Part shown: piece after piece, positions 18,220-27,079 of the stretch
Layout: each line of letters opens with the position of its first letter
Position numbering within the stretch: position 1 is the stretch's first letter
Assembly (NCBI RefSeq): GCF_000375585.1
Contig: NZ_AQWP01000002.1
Coordinates: 124,001 to 188,000 of the forward strand
Reading direction: 5' to 3'
DNA: 64,000 nt
Source of the DNA: Sinorhizobium meliloti 4H41
GTDB taxonomy: Bacteria > Pseudomonadota > Alphaproteobacteria > Rhizobiales > Rhizobiaceae
Position numbers and translations under genes: made by a program
The notes under the pieces: model-generated
The model's database searches: none
Seen by the model: only the letters and a program-made list of their open reading frames with translations
What the model was told of the DNA's origin: nothing

Positions 18220-18975
18220 TCAGGCTGCCGCCTCGATGATATCCGCGTAGCCGTTGGCCTCGAGTTCGTGCGCCAGCGTCTTGTCGCCGGACTTGATGAC
18301 CTGGCCCTTGTAGAGCACGTGGACGGTGTCCGGAACGATGTAGTTGAGCAGGCGCTGGTAGTGCGTAATGACGACGACAGCGCGATCAGGCGAGCGCAGT
18401 GCGTTGACGCCATCGGCAACGATCTTCAGCGCATCGATGTCGAGGCCGGAGTCGGTCTCGTCGAGAACGCAGAGCTTCGGCTCGAGCAGAGCCATCTGCA
18501 GGATTTCCGCGCGCTTCTTCTCGCCGCCCGAGAAGCCGACATTGAGCGGACGGCGCAGCATTTCGGGCGCGATCTTCAGCTCGGCGGCAGCTTCCTTGAC
18601 GCGGCGCATGAATTCCGGCGTCGTCAGTTCCTCTTCGCCGCGGTATTTGCGCTGTTCGTTCATCGCCACCTTCAGGAACTGCATGGTGGCGACACCCGGG
18701 ATCTCGACCGGATACTGGAAGGCGAGGAAGATACCCTTCGCGGCTCGCTCCGAAGCGTCGAGCTCCAGGATGCTTTCGCCGTTATAAAGAATGTCGCCTT
18801 CGGTCACTTCATAATCTTCGCGCCCCGACAGGATGTAGGAGAGCGTCGACTTGCCGGAACCGTTCGGCCCCATAATGGCCGCGACTTCGCCGGCCTTCAC
18901 GGTCAGGTTCAGGCCGCGGATGATCTCTGTGCCGTCCTCGGCGATGCGTGCGTGCAGGTTCTTGATTTCAAGCAT
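18220..18975 (-). CDS. sufC: Fe-S assembly ATPase SufC
   Basis: This 251-residue ABC-type ATPase has Walker A GPNGSGKST, a Q-loop (FQYPVEIPG), signature LNVGFSGGEKKR, Walker B CVLDETDSGLDID and the H-loop VVVITHYQRLL. The LDETDSGLD form is typical of SufC. It powers conformational change in SufBC2D in the cytosol. The ATG at 18975 fits the family start (MLEIKNLHARI). It lies 77 bases after sufB. Confidence 0.97.
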   Translation of the reverse strand: MLEIKNLHARIAEDGTEIIRGLNLTVKAGEVAAIMGPNGSGKSTLSYILSGREDYEVTEGDILYNGESILELDASERAAKGIFLAFQYPVEIPGVATMQFLKVAMNEQRKYRGEEELTTPEFMRRVKEAAAELKIAPEMLRRPLNVGFSGGEKKRAEILQMALLEPKLCVLDETDSGLDIDALKIVADGVNALRSPDRAVVVITHYQRLLNYIVPDTVHVLYKGQVIKSGDKTLAHELEANGYADIIEAAA

Positions 18976-19052
18976 GTGTGTTCGTCCTCTTGGGAAACGA
19001 AATCTTCTATCGCGCACAAATTCCGTGCGCCGGTTCGGTATTCGGACGGGCC

Positions 19053-20522
<1,470 letters not shown>

Positions 20523-20633
20523 GTCGTTCTCCAATCTCGCCGGATCCAAGGTCCGGCAGCTTGTCAATACGATGCAAGTATTCGCGCACCGCTTATGTAA
20601 TGGCTAAAAGGCGCTTTTCACCCCATTTGCCAA

Positions 20634-20653
20634 GCGGAAAATTGCTTTTCCGC
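20634..20653 (-). promoter_or_regulatory. Hairpin in the leader between desulfurase gene and sufB
   Basis: GCGGAAAA and TTTTCCGC form a perfect 8-bp stem with a 4-base loop. On the transcript an alternative hairpin ATTGC/GCAAT shares the same bases, so the two are mutually exclusive. There is no U-run directly behind, so it may be an mRNA processing or stability element. Confidence 0.4.
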
Positions 20654-20676
20654 AATTTCATTCAATGCTCTCCGCT

Positions 20677-21843
20677 TCACGCCGCCTGTCCGGCCGAGCG
20701 GCGCCGCGCCGCCACTTTCGCGAATGCTGCCGCGCAGCGCTCGATTTCCGCTTGCGTCGTCGCCTCGCCGATCGAAATCCTGAGCGCACCCTGGCGGGGA
20801 TCGTAGCCCATGGCGGTCAGGACGTGACTTTGCCCGACCTTTCCGGACGAGCAGGCCGAGCCCGCCGACAAGGCGACGCCCTCGAGATCGAAAGCGATTT
20901 GCCCGGTCTCGGCTTTCAGCCCCGGAAGCGTGAAGAAGCAGGTATTTGCCAGGCGGGGCTCGTCGCGCCCGTGGATCACCACATCGGGGGCGCAGGACTG
21001 CATTTCCGCCTCGAGGCCGTCGCGCAGCGCGGCTATGGCGGCCATGCGCCCGTCGATATTCCCAGCCGCGGCGCGTGCTGCAGCCGCAAAGCCCGCAAGC
21101 GCGGCTGCATTCTCGGTCCCCGAACGGTGGCCCCTCTCCTGTCCGCCGCCGCGAATCAGTGGAGAAGGCATCATGATCTCGCCGCGGACGACGAGTGCGC
21201 CCGCTCCCTTGGGGCCGCCGATCTTGTGCGACGACAGGATCAGAAAGTCAGCACCGAGCGATGAAATCGAAAGCGGCAGACGGCCGGCCGCCTGGACCGC
21301 ATCGACGACCAGGATACCGCCATGTGCGCGCACGATCGCCGCAACCTCGGCGACCGGCTGGATGATGCCGGTTTCGTTATTGGCAAGCATCACGGCCACC
21401 ATCGGCAGACCGGTCTCACGGTCATGGGCCTGAAGCAGATCGTCGAGCGCTGCGCAGTCGACGATCCCGGCATTTGTCACCGGTATCTCGCAAACATCCT
21501 CGCGCGCGAAACGCCCGCCCTCGCGCACGGCCGGATGCTCGATCGCCGAAACATAGAGCTTGCCTGCCTTGAGCGGCGTGCGCCCCATGCGCAACTGCGG
21601 CGTCAGCACCATGTTCGCCGCTTCCGTCGCGCCGCTGGTAAAGACGACCGCTGCGGGTTGCGCGCCGCACAGAGTGGCAACATCGCGTCTGGCGCTCTCG
21701 ACAAGGGCGCGCACCGCACGCCCTTCGCCGTGGACCGAAGAGGGATTGCCGAGCTGATCGAGCGCGTACAGGAGCGCCTCGCGCGCTTCCGGCAGAAGCG
21801 GCGCCGTGGCGTTCCAGTCCATGTAGATGCGCGATCCCGACAT
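20677..21843 (-). CDS. IscS/NifS-type (class I) cysteine desulfurase
   Basis: The 388-residue PLP enzyme starts MSGSRIYMDWNATAPLLPEA. Features are TSGATEAANMVLTPQ, the internal aldimine motif LSSHKIGGPKGAGALVVR, and the active-site cysteine in SAGSACSSGKVGQSHVL, which is the flexible-loop SSGKV motif of group I (IscS/NifS) desulfurases. It is thus distinct from the SufS encoded five genes on in the same operon. Being first after the suf promoter, it probably supplies sulfur for Fe-S assembly or tRNA thiolation. The ATG at 21843 is chosen by family alignment, with GCGAAGGAATCG before it. Confidence 0.92.
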   Translation of the reverse strand: MSGSRIYMDWNATAPLLPEAREALLYALDQLGNPSSVHGEGRAVRALVESARRDVATLCGAQPAAVVFTSGATEAANMVLTPQLRMGRTPLKAGKLYVSAIEHPAVREGGRFAREDVCEIPVTNAGIVDCAALDDLLQAHDRETGLPMVAVMLANNETGIIQPVAEVAAIVRAHGGILVVDAVQAAGRLPLSISSLGADFLILSSHKIGGPKGAGALVVRGEIMMPSPLIRGGGQERGHRSGTENAAALAGFAAAARAAAGNIDGRMAAIAALRDGLEAEMQSCAPDVVIHGRDEPRLANTCFFTLPGLKAETGQIAFDLEGVALSAGSACSSGKVGQSHVLTAMGYDPRQGALRISIGEATTQAEIERCAAAFAKVAARRRSAGQAA

Positions 21844-21978
21844 CGATTCCTTCGCTAGGCTGCTGCGACCGCTTCGAACGGCCCGTTGCATTTTCCTTGA
21901 ATTTTCCGCGCCGCTTGCCTTAAGAGACGAAGCTTATGCGGAGGTCCGCACCCAAGTTTTGAACGGTTCTAAAGTAGG

Positions 21979-22007
21979 TTCTAGAAAAGCTGACTGGTTT
22001 AGTCAAG
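21979..22007 (-). promoter_or_regulatory. suf operon promoter
   Basis: On the minus strand CTTGAC (22007-22002) and CTAGAA (21984-21979) are separated by exactly 17 bases, a near-ideal rhizobial housekeeping promoter. It would give a leader of about 130 bases before the first desulfurase ATG. Two direct TAGAACC copies 12 bases apart overlap the -10 region. Confidence 0.65.
21991..22005. promoter_or_regulatory. RirA-type iron-responsive operator overlapping the suf -35
   Basis: TGACTGGTTTAGTCA is TGA-N9-TCA, the consensus described for the rhizobial iron regulator RirA, and here a perfect inverted repeat TGACT-N5-AGTCA. It overlaps the -35 of the suf promoter by four bases, so binding should block RNA polymerase; suf would be induced when iron is low. 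RirA itself is not in the window. Confidence 0.65.
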
Positions 22008-22060
22008 ACAGATCGGCACCAAGAACGACGGAATTGAACCAAAGCACTCCCGGAGAGCCA

Positions 22061-22738
22061 ATGCCCGAAATCATTTTCAACGGACCGGCCGGTCGCCTTG
22101 AAGGCCGCTATCAGCCTTCGAAGCAGAAGAGCGCACCGATTGCGATCATCCTGCATCCGCACCCGCAGTTCGGCGGCACGATGAACAATCAGATCGTGTA
22201 CCAGCTCTTCTACATGTTCCAGAAGCGCGGCTTCACCACCTTGCGCTTCAATTTTCGGGGCATCGGCCGCAGCCAGGGCGAATTCGACCATGGTGCCGGT
22301 GAGCTTTCCGATGCCGCGTCCGCGCTCGACTGGGTACAGAGCCTGCACCCCGATTCCAAGAGCTGCTGGGTCGCCGGCTACTCGTTCGGCGCCTGGATCG
22401 GCATGCAGCTGCTGATGCGGCGTCCGGAAATCGAGGGCTTCATGGCGGTGGCACCGCAGCCGAACATCTACGATTTCTCCTTCTTGGCGCCCTGCCCCTC
22501 TTCCGGTCTGATCATCAACGGCGATTCCGACAAGGTCGCGCCGGAAAAGGACGTCAATGGGCTCGTCGAGAAGCTCAAGACGCAGAAGGGCATCCTGATC
22601 ACGCATAAGACGGTACCGGGCGCCAACCACTTCTTCAACGGCCAGGTCGAGACCCTCATGGCCGAATGCGAAGACTATCTCGACCGCCGGCTCAACGGCG
22701 AACTGGTACCCGAGCCCGCGGCAAAGCGCATCCGCTGA
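22061..22738 (+). CDS. Alpha/beta hydrolase of the serine-hydrolase (YfhR/DUF-type) group
   Basis: The 225-residue protein begins MPEIIFNGPAGRLEGRY. It has an HPHPQFGGTM oxyanion-type region, the nucleophile elbow GYSFGAW (Ser), an Asp in INGDSDKVAPE and a His in GANHFF, completing a catalytic triad. The family includes cytosolic hydrolases and acyl esterases; substrate is unknown. CGGAGAG lies upstream of the ATG. It is divergent from the suf operon across a 217-base gap and is followed by a strong hairpin terminator. Confidence 0.85.
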   Translation: MPEIIFNGPAGRLEGRYQPSKQKSAPIAIILHPHPQFGGTMNNQIVYQLFYMFQKRGFTTLRFNFRGIGRSQGEFDHGAGELSDAASALDWVQSLHPDSKSCWVAGYSFGAWIGMQLLMRRPEIEGFMAVAPQPNIYDFSFLAPCPSSGLIINGDSDKVAPEKDVNGLVEKLKTQKGILITHKTVPGANHFFNGQVETLMAECEDYLDRRLNGELVPEPAAKRIR

Positions 22739-22757
22739 ACCGCACCATTCCATGAGG

Positions 22758-22789
22758 CAGCCCGGGAATCCCGCACGTTTCCCGGGCTG
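22758..22789 (+). terminator. Terminator-like hairpin after the hydrolase gene
   Basis: CAGCCCGGGAA and TTCCCGGGCTG form a perfect 11-bp stem with a 10-base loop, about 20 bases past the stop. The U-run is poor (TCGCTTG). Confidence 0.6.
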
Positions 22790-22804
22790 TCGCTTGCCGT
22801 GCGT

Positions 22805-22923
22805 CTAGTGCCTGTTGAGATTCATTTTGAGTTTATGACGGTGCGAGATGGATAATGGCGTCGAAGCTCTGGTCGGTTTTGTCGGCACGCATGGCAATGC
22901 GCTTGAATTCCTTGAGTACCGAG
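22805..22923 (-). mobile_element. Remnant of the 3' end of an IS5-family transposase gene
   Basis: Read on the minus strand, 22921 to 22833 encodes LKEFKRIAMRADKTDQSFDA-IIHLAPS then stop. This matches the usual C-terminus of IS5-group transposases (FKRIAxRxDKTxxSF). The flank TTGAGATTC...GTTGAGATTC near 22815 looks like an element end. The rest of the IS is absent, so this is a decayed fragment. Confidence 0.55.
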
Positions 22924-22990
22924 CGTGCGCTTCTCATAAGACGCGCGGCGCTGTAGGAGGCGTATCGGAGGACTGCAATCTCTCCTTTTG

Positions 22991-23106
22991 CCTCATCCCG
23001 TGCTCGTCACAGGGATCCAGCAGCGCCGCGTATGCGGCGCGGGAGGCGTTCTTTCAGCCCAAGGACTTGGGCTGGCTGGATTCCTGTGACAAGCACAGGA
23101 ATGAGG
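22991..23106. repeat. RIME-like cloverleaf intergenic repeat
   Basis: An outer imperfect inverted repeat of about 31 bases (CCTCATCCCGTGCTCGTCAC... and its complement ending at 23106) encloses two further hairpins: GCGCCGC/GCGGCGC with a 4-base loop and CAGCCCAAG/CTTGGGCTG with a 2-base loop. The size (116 bp) and two palindromes fit the rhizobial intergenic mosaic element class. The transcript would fold as a three-way junction. Confidence 0.7.
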
Positions 23107-23198
23107 AAATCAAACAAGCGGCGGCGGTGGCCCGAATCTCTACAGGCCTTAGTCTTTCGTTATCCCCTAGGCGAAGCTTCGTCGTAAGCAGTGGCGAT

Positions 23199-24395
23199 CT
23201 AATGCCTGATCCACTGGGAAACAGCGGGGGCCACGACACGCGCGGACGGCTCTGCGGATTCGACACGATTGCGCCCCGCGGCTTTGGCAGCGTACAGCGC
23301 CTTATCCGCCCTCTGTAGCGCCGTTTCCAGCGGCTCTCCCGGTTCGATCGCCGCCACACCGAAGCTTGCGGTGATCGTCGCCGTCTCCGGGAGCCCGGGG
23401 ATAGGCGTTGAGGCGGTGGCGGCACGCATTCCCTGAGCAACGACACGCGCATCGCTCAGGCCCACGCCGGGAAGAAACACCGCAAACTCCTCGCCGCCGA
23501 GGCGTGCCGCCGCAGCACGGCTGGGCATGAGTTCGAGAAGCACACGCGCGAACTGGCGGATTACCTCGTCGCCCGTGTGGTGGCCGTAGGTGTCGTTGAC
23601 GCCCTTGAACCGGTCGAGATCCGTAAGGATCAGCGCGCCCGGACCCTCGGCGTTGCGGGTCGGCAGCAAAGGGGCGACGCGCTCGATGAAGCCGCGCCGG
23701 TTCAGGAGACCCGAAAGGGCGTCGGTCTCGGAGCTGGCGCGTGCCTTGTCGACGATGTCCTTGACCATGACGCCCAACATCGCGACGCCGGTCCCGACGA
23801 TCAGCGCGGCGCCGAACGCCTGCGAAATCAAGGCGAAGGGGCTCTGAAGATAGTCCGAAGCCGTGGCGCCCGCCCCCGCGGCGACGGCCGCATAGATCTT
23901 GACGAGGAAATGGAGCGCATTCATCGCGAGGAAGCCAATTAGGATCCAGTCCGCGTAGGAGCGGCGCCGGGAACGGATAACCGCGGCTGCGGTCCAGGCC
24001 TGGATGAGGAAGAACGGTGCCTGGTAGAAGAAGGCGTGCCGCAACGTTCCGCGCGGAAGATCGTAGATAAACAGATCGAGGATTACCGAAGCGGCGAAGA
24101 AAGCCGCAAGGGCCCGCGGCTTTGACGGTACGCCATAAAAGAGCCCGAGGCCGAAACGCAGGAGACAAAAGCCGGCAAGGACACTTGCGAAAGCCCCGAC
24201 GGCGAACAGCTTGGGTACAGGCGTAAACGGCACAACGGCTTCACAAATCGCAGCCAGAGAAGCTATGGCAAATCCAGCGGCGCACCAGGCTGCCGGCCGC
24301 CCCGGACGGCGTTTCGCGGCGATGACGAGAAAAGCCGCCGCGAATATCTGGGCAATGACGAAATTCACCGCCAGAAGTGAAAGTGCACCACCCAT
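23199..24395 (-). CDS. Membrane-bound diguanylate cyclase (GGDEF)
   Basis: The 398-residue protein has about six predicted membrane segments in residues 1-200 (for example LSLLAVNFVIAQIFAAAFLV) followed by a GGDEF domain. The active-site signature is GGEEF (ARLGGEEFAVFLPG), and LTDLDRFKGVNDTYGHHTGDE is the usual substrate/metal region, so it should make c-di-GMP from two GTP. The inhibitory RxxD site normally five residues before GGEEF is not present. The sensor input of the membrane part is unknown. It is transcribed toward the RIME-like repeat. Confidence 0.9.
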   Translation of the reverse strand: MGGALSLLAVNFVIAQIFAAAFLVIAAKRRPGRPAAWCAAGFAIASLAAICEAVVPFTPVPKLFAVGAFASVLAGFCLLRFGLGLFYGVPSKPRALAAFFAASVILDLFIYDLPRGTLRHAFFYQAPFFLIQAWTAAAVIRSRRRSYADWILIGFLAMNALHFLVKIYAAVAAGAGATASDYLQSPFALISQAFGAALIVGTGVAMLGVMVKDIVDKARASSETDALSGLLNRRGFIERVAPLLPTRNAEGPGALILTDLDRFKGVNDTYGHHTGDEVIRQFARVLLELMPSRAAAARLGGEEFAVFLPGVGLSDARVVAQGMRAATASTPIPGLPETATITASFGVAAIEPGEPLETALQRADKALYAAKAAGRNRVESAEPSARVVAPAVSQWIRH

Positions 24396-24482
24396 CGAAG
24401 TTCCGAAAGTCCTTCCGCGGTCAACGAGCCCACGGCTCTCCGCTGTCGTGGCGTAGGTTAGCGAAGGCGCGCGAAGAAATCA

Positions 24483-25631
24483 TTAAGCCGACTCGGCTTG
24501 TGCGGGTTTTGCGGCCTGCCGACCTCCGCTTACCGGGCGGCTGACGCCGGTCGTCCCCGGATAGGTCAAAGGCAATCCGTACCGCGATCTCACGGCGAGG
24601 TAGGCCCAGGCCTCCGCTTCCATCGAATCCCCGTTGAGACCCGCCGCTTCCGCGGCAAGCACGCGCGCGCCCTCCGCTTCCGCAAGCGCGCGAAGGTCGC
24701 TCATGATTACGGAATTCAGGCGGCCGCCGCCGCAGACAATGTAGGTTGCCGGACTTGCCGGAAGATGGCGTGCGGACCGGACGATGCCGGCAGCCGTCAC
24801 ATGAGCGAGGGTACGCGCGCCATCCTCAAGGCTGGCATCGCTTGCCGCCGGAGGCGCGAAGTCGTTACGGTCGAGCGAGCGGCGTTTCTCAGCACTGAAG
24901 AACGGGTGAGAAAGATAACGGTCGGCGAGTTCCGGCAGGACGCCGCCCTCGCTCGCGATCATGCCGCCCTGATCGTAGGGAATGCCGGCGTGAGCCTCTA
25001 CCCACTGATCGATCAGCGTATTGCCGGGTCCGCTGTCATAAGCGACGATTTCTTCGCCTGCGCCTATGTAGGTGAGATTGGAAATGCCGCCGATATTGAC
25101 GAAGACGACGGGAGTGGCGAACTCCCCGATCTCGGAGAGACCGCGCGCCAGGGCGGCGTGATAGGCGGGAATGAGTGGCGCGCCCTGGCCTCCATGGGCC
25201 ATGTCATTGGCCCGCATGTCATAGACCACGTCGAGCCCGGTCTCCCGCGCCAGCAGATCGCCATCGCCAAGCTGTACCGTCAACGCTTGGTCAGGGCGAT
25301 GCAGGACGGTTTGACCGTGAAAACCTATTACATCAACATTATCGGGTAAAATATTGTTTTCCTGAAGAAACATCCGGACGGCCACTGCGTGCCGCAACGT
25401 CAGGTCGCGCTCAAGGTCTGCGAGAGTACCCGGCCGCTCTTCTCGTTTGACAATCGACCGGGCATCTTCGAGGCCCTGTTTCAGGCGCTCCCGGAACTGC
25501 GGATCATAGGCATATCCGGCGGACGGGCCGCGATCGACGATGGTGTCACCGTCCGTTCGCACGACTGCGATATCTATGCCGTCCATGCTCGTGCCGCTCA
25601 TCAGGCCGATCGCCGCCAATACCTTGCCCAT
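24483..25631 (-). CDS. anmK: Anhydro-N-acetylmuramic acid kinase
   Basis: The 382-residue protein starts with [16 protein letters not shown], the AnmK ATP-binding motif, and includes [25 protein letters not shown] and [12 protein letters not shown]. It phosphorylates and opens 1,6-anhydro-MurNAc during peptidoglycan recycling in the cytosol. It is divergent from tyrS over 144 bases, a pairing common in alphaproteobacteria. Confidence 0.95.
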   Translation of the reverse strand: MGKVLAAIGLMSGTSMDGIDIAVVRTDGDTIVDRGPSAGYAYDPQFRERLKQGLEDARSIVKREERPGTLADLERDLTLRHAVAVRMFLQENNILPDNVDVIGFHGQTVLHRPDQALTVQLGDGDLLARETGLDVVYDMRANDMAHGGQGAPLIPAYHAALARGLSEIGEFATPVVFVNIGGISNLTYIGAGEEIVAYDSGPGNTLIDQWVEAHAGIPYDQGGMIASEGGVLPELADRYLSHPFFSAEKRRSLDRNDFAPPAASDASLEDGARTLAHVTAAGIVRSARHLPASPATYIVCGGGRLNSVIMSDLRALAEAEGARVLAAEAAGLNGDSMEAEAWAYLAVRSRYGLPLTYPGTTGVSRPVSGGRQAAKPAQAESA

Positions 25632-25775
25632 GCATTATCCTCCGCCGAACGCGCGCCGCTTCCTACCCGCGTCTGCGTTCATAGCAAAACACCCGCCAAG
25701 CAAAAACGTGCACTTTCGAAGAAACAGTGATAAAGGCCCGGCGCACACGTTCTACCCAGCCGAAAGAGACAGGTT

Positions 25776-27029
25776 ATGTCCGAGTTCAAGTCCGATTTCC
25801 TTCATACTCTCAGCGAACGCGGTTTCATCCATCAGACATCGGATGATGCCGGCCTCGACCAGCTGTTCCGGACGGAAACCGTGACCGCCTATATCGGCTT
25901 CGACCCCACGGCCGCGAGCCTGCACGCCGGCGGGCTCATCCAGATCATGATGCTGCACTGGCTGCAGGCGACCGGACACCGTCCTATTTCGCTGATGGGC
26001 GGCGGCACGGGCATGGTCGGCGACCCGTCCTTCAAGGACGAGGCGCGGCAATTGATGACGCCCGAAACGATCGCCGCCAACATAGCGAGCATCAAAACGG
26101 TCTTTTCGAACTACCTGAGATACGGCGACGGCCCCAAGGACGCGCTGATGATCAACAATGCCGACTGGCTGCTCGGCATCAACTACCTCGAATTTCTGCG
26201 CGACGTCGGCCGGCATTTCTCGGTGAACCGCATGCTGTCTTTCGACAGCGTCAAGATGCGGCTCGAGCGCGAGCAGTCGCTGTCCTTCCTTGAATTCAAC
26301 TACATGATCCTGCAGGCCTACGACTTCGTCGAGCTTTACGAGCGCACCGGATGCCGGCTCCAGATGGGCGGTTCGGATCAGTGGGGCAACATCGTCAATG
26401 GCATCGATCTCGGCCACCGGATGGGAACGCCGCAGCTCTACGCCCTCACCTCGCCGCTGCTGACCACTGCCTCCGGCGCGAAAATGGGCAAGTCCTTGAG
26501 CGGTGCCGTCTGGCTCAATCCGGATATGCTCGGACCCTACGAGTTCTGGCAGTACTGGCGAAACACCGAGGACGCCGACGTCGCCCGTTTCCTCAAGCTC
26601 TACACGACGCTGCCGATGGCCGAAATCGACCGGCTGTCGAAGCTCGGCGGTTCCGAGATCAACGAGGTCAAAAAGGTTCTGGCAACCGAGGTCACCGCCA
26701 TGCTGCACGGGCGGGCGGCGGCGGAGCAGGCCGCCGAGACGGCGCGCAAGACCTTCGAGGAAGGTGCGCTTGCCGAGAACCTGCCCTCGGTCGAGGTCCC
26801 GGCTCCCGAACTCGAATCGGGGCTTGGCCTGCTGACGCTTCTGGTCCGCGCCGGTCTGGCCGCTTCGAACGGCGAGGCGCGCCGCCATGTTCAGGGCGGC
26901 GCCGTCCGGATCAATGACGATCAGGTCAGCGACGAACGCCGCATCATCGGAAGCGGCGACGTGACCGGCGACGGCGTCATCAAGCTCTCGCTCGGCAAGA
27001 AGAAGCACCTGCTCGTTCGGCCCGTGTGA
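25776..27029 (+). CDS. tyrS: Tyrosyl-tRNA synthetase
   Basis: The 417-residue class I synthetase has the HIGH-equivalent [11 protein letters not shown], the Tyr-specific [11 protein letters not shown], the KMSKS-type [10 protein letters not shown], and a C-terminal S4 RNA-binding domain ([20 protein letters not shown]). It charges tRNA-Tyr. GAAAGAGACAGG precedes the ATG. The gene is followed by a strong terminator. Confidence 0.97.
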   Translation: MSEFKSDFLHTLSERGFIHQTSDDAGLDQLFRTETVTAYIGFDPTAASLHAGGLIQIMMLHWLQATGHRPISLMGGGTGMVGDPSFKDEARQLMTPETIAANIASIKTVFSNYLRYGDGPKDALMINNADWLLGINYLEFLRDVGRHFSVNRMLSFDSVKMRLEREQSLSFLEFNYMILQAYDFVELYERTGCRLQMGGSDQWGNIVNGIDLGHRMGTPQLYALTSPLLTTASGAKMGKSLSGAVWLNPDMLGPYEFWQYWRNTEDADVARFLKLYTTLPMAEIDRLSKLGGSEINEVKKVLATEVTAMLHGRAAAEQAAETARKTFEEGALAENLPSVEVPAPELESGLGLLTLLVRAGLAASNGEARRHVQGGAVRINDDQVSDERRIIGSGDVTGDGVIKLSLGKKKHLLVRPV

Positions 27030-27054
27030 GCGGGTGACAAGGCAATGGGAACCT

Positions 27055-27079
27055 GGCCGGCCGCAGCGCCGGCCTTTTT
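27055..27079 (+). terminator. Rho-independent terminator of tyrS
   Basis: GGCCGGC and GCCGGCC with a 6-base loop, then TTTTT. The T-run overlaps the stop codon (TTA on the plus strand) of the convergent AsmA-like gene, so the genes are packed against each other. Confidence 0.8.

Noticed and set aside
22848-23318. A 156-codon open frame running over the IS scrap and the RIME-like repeat
   Set aside because: It crosses two non-coding repeats and the 3' end of the GGDEF gene, so it is very unlikely to be a gene.
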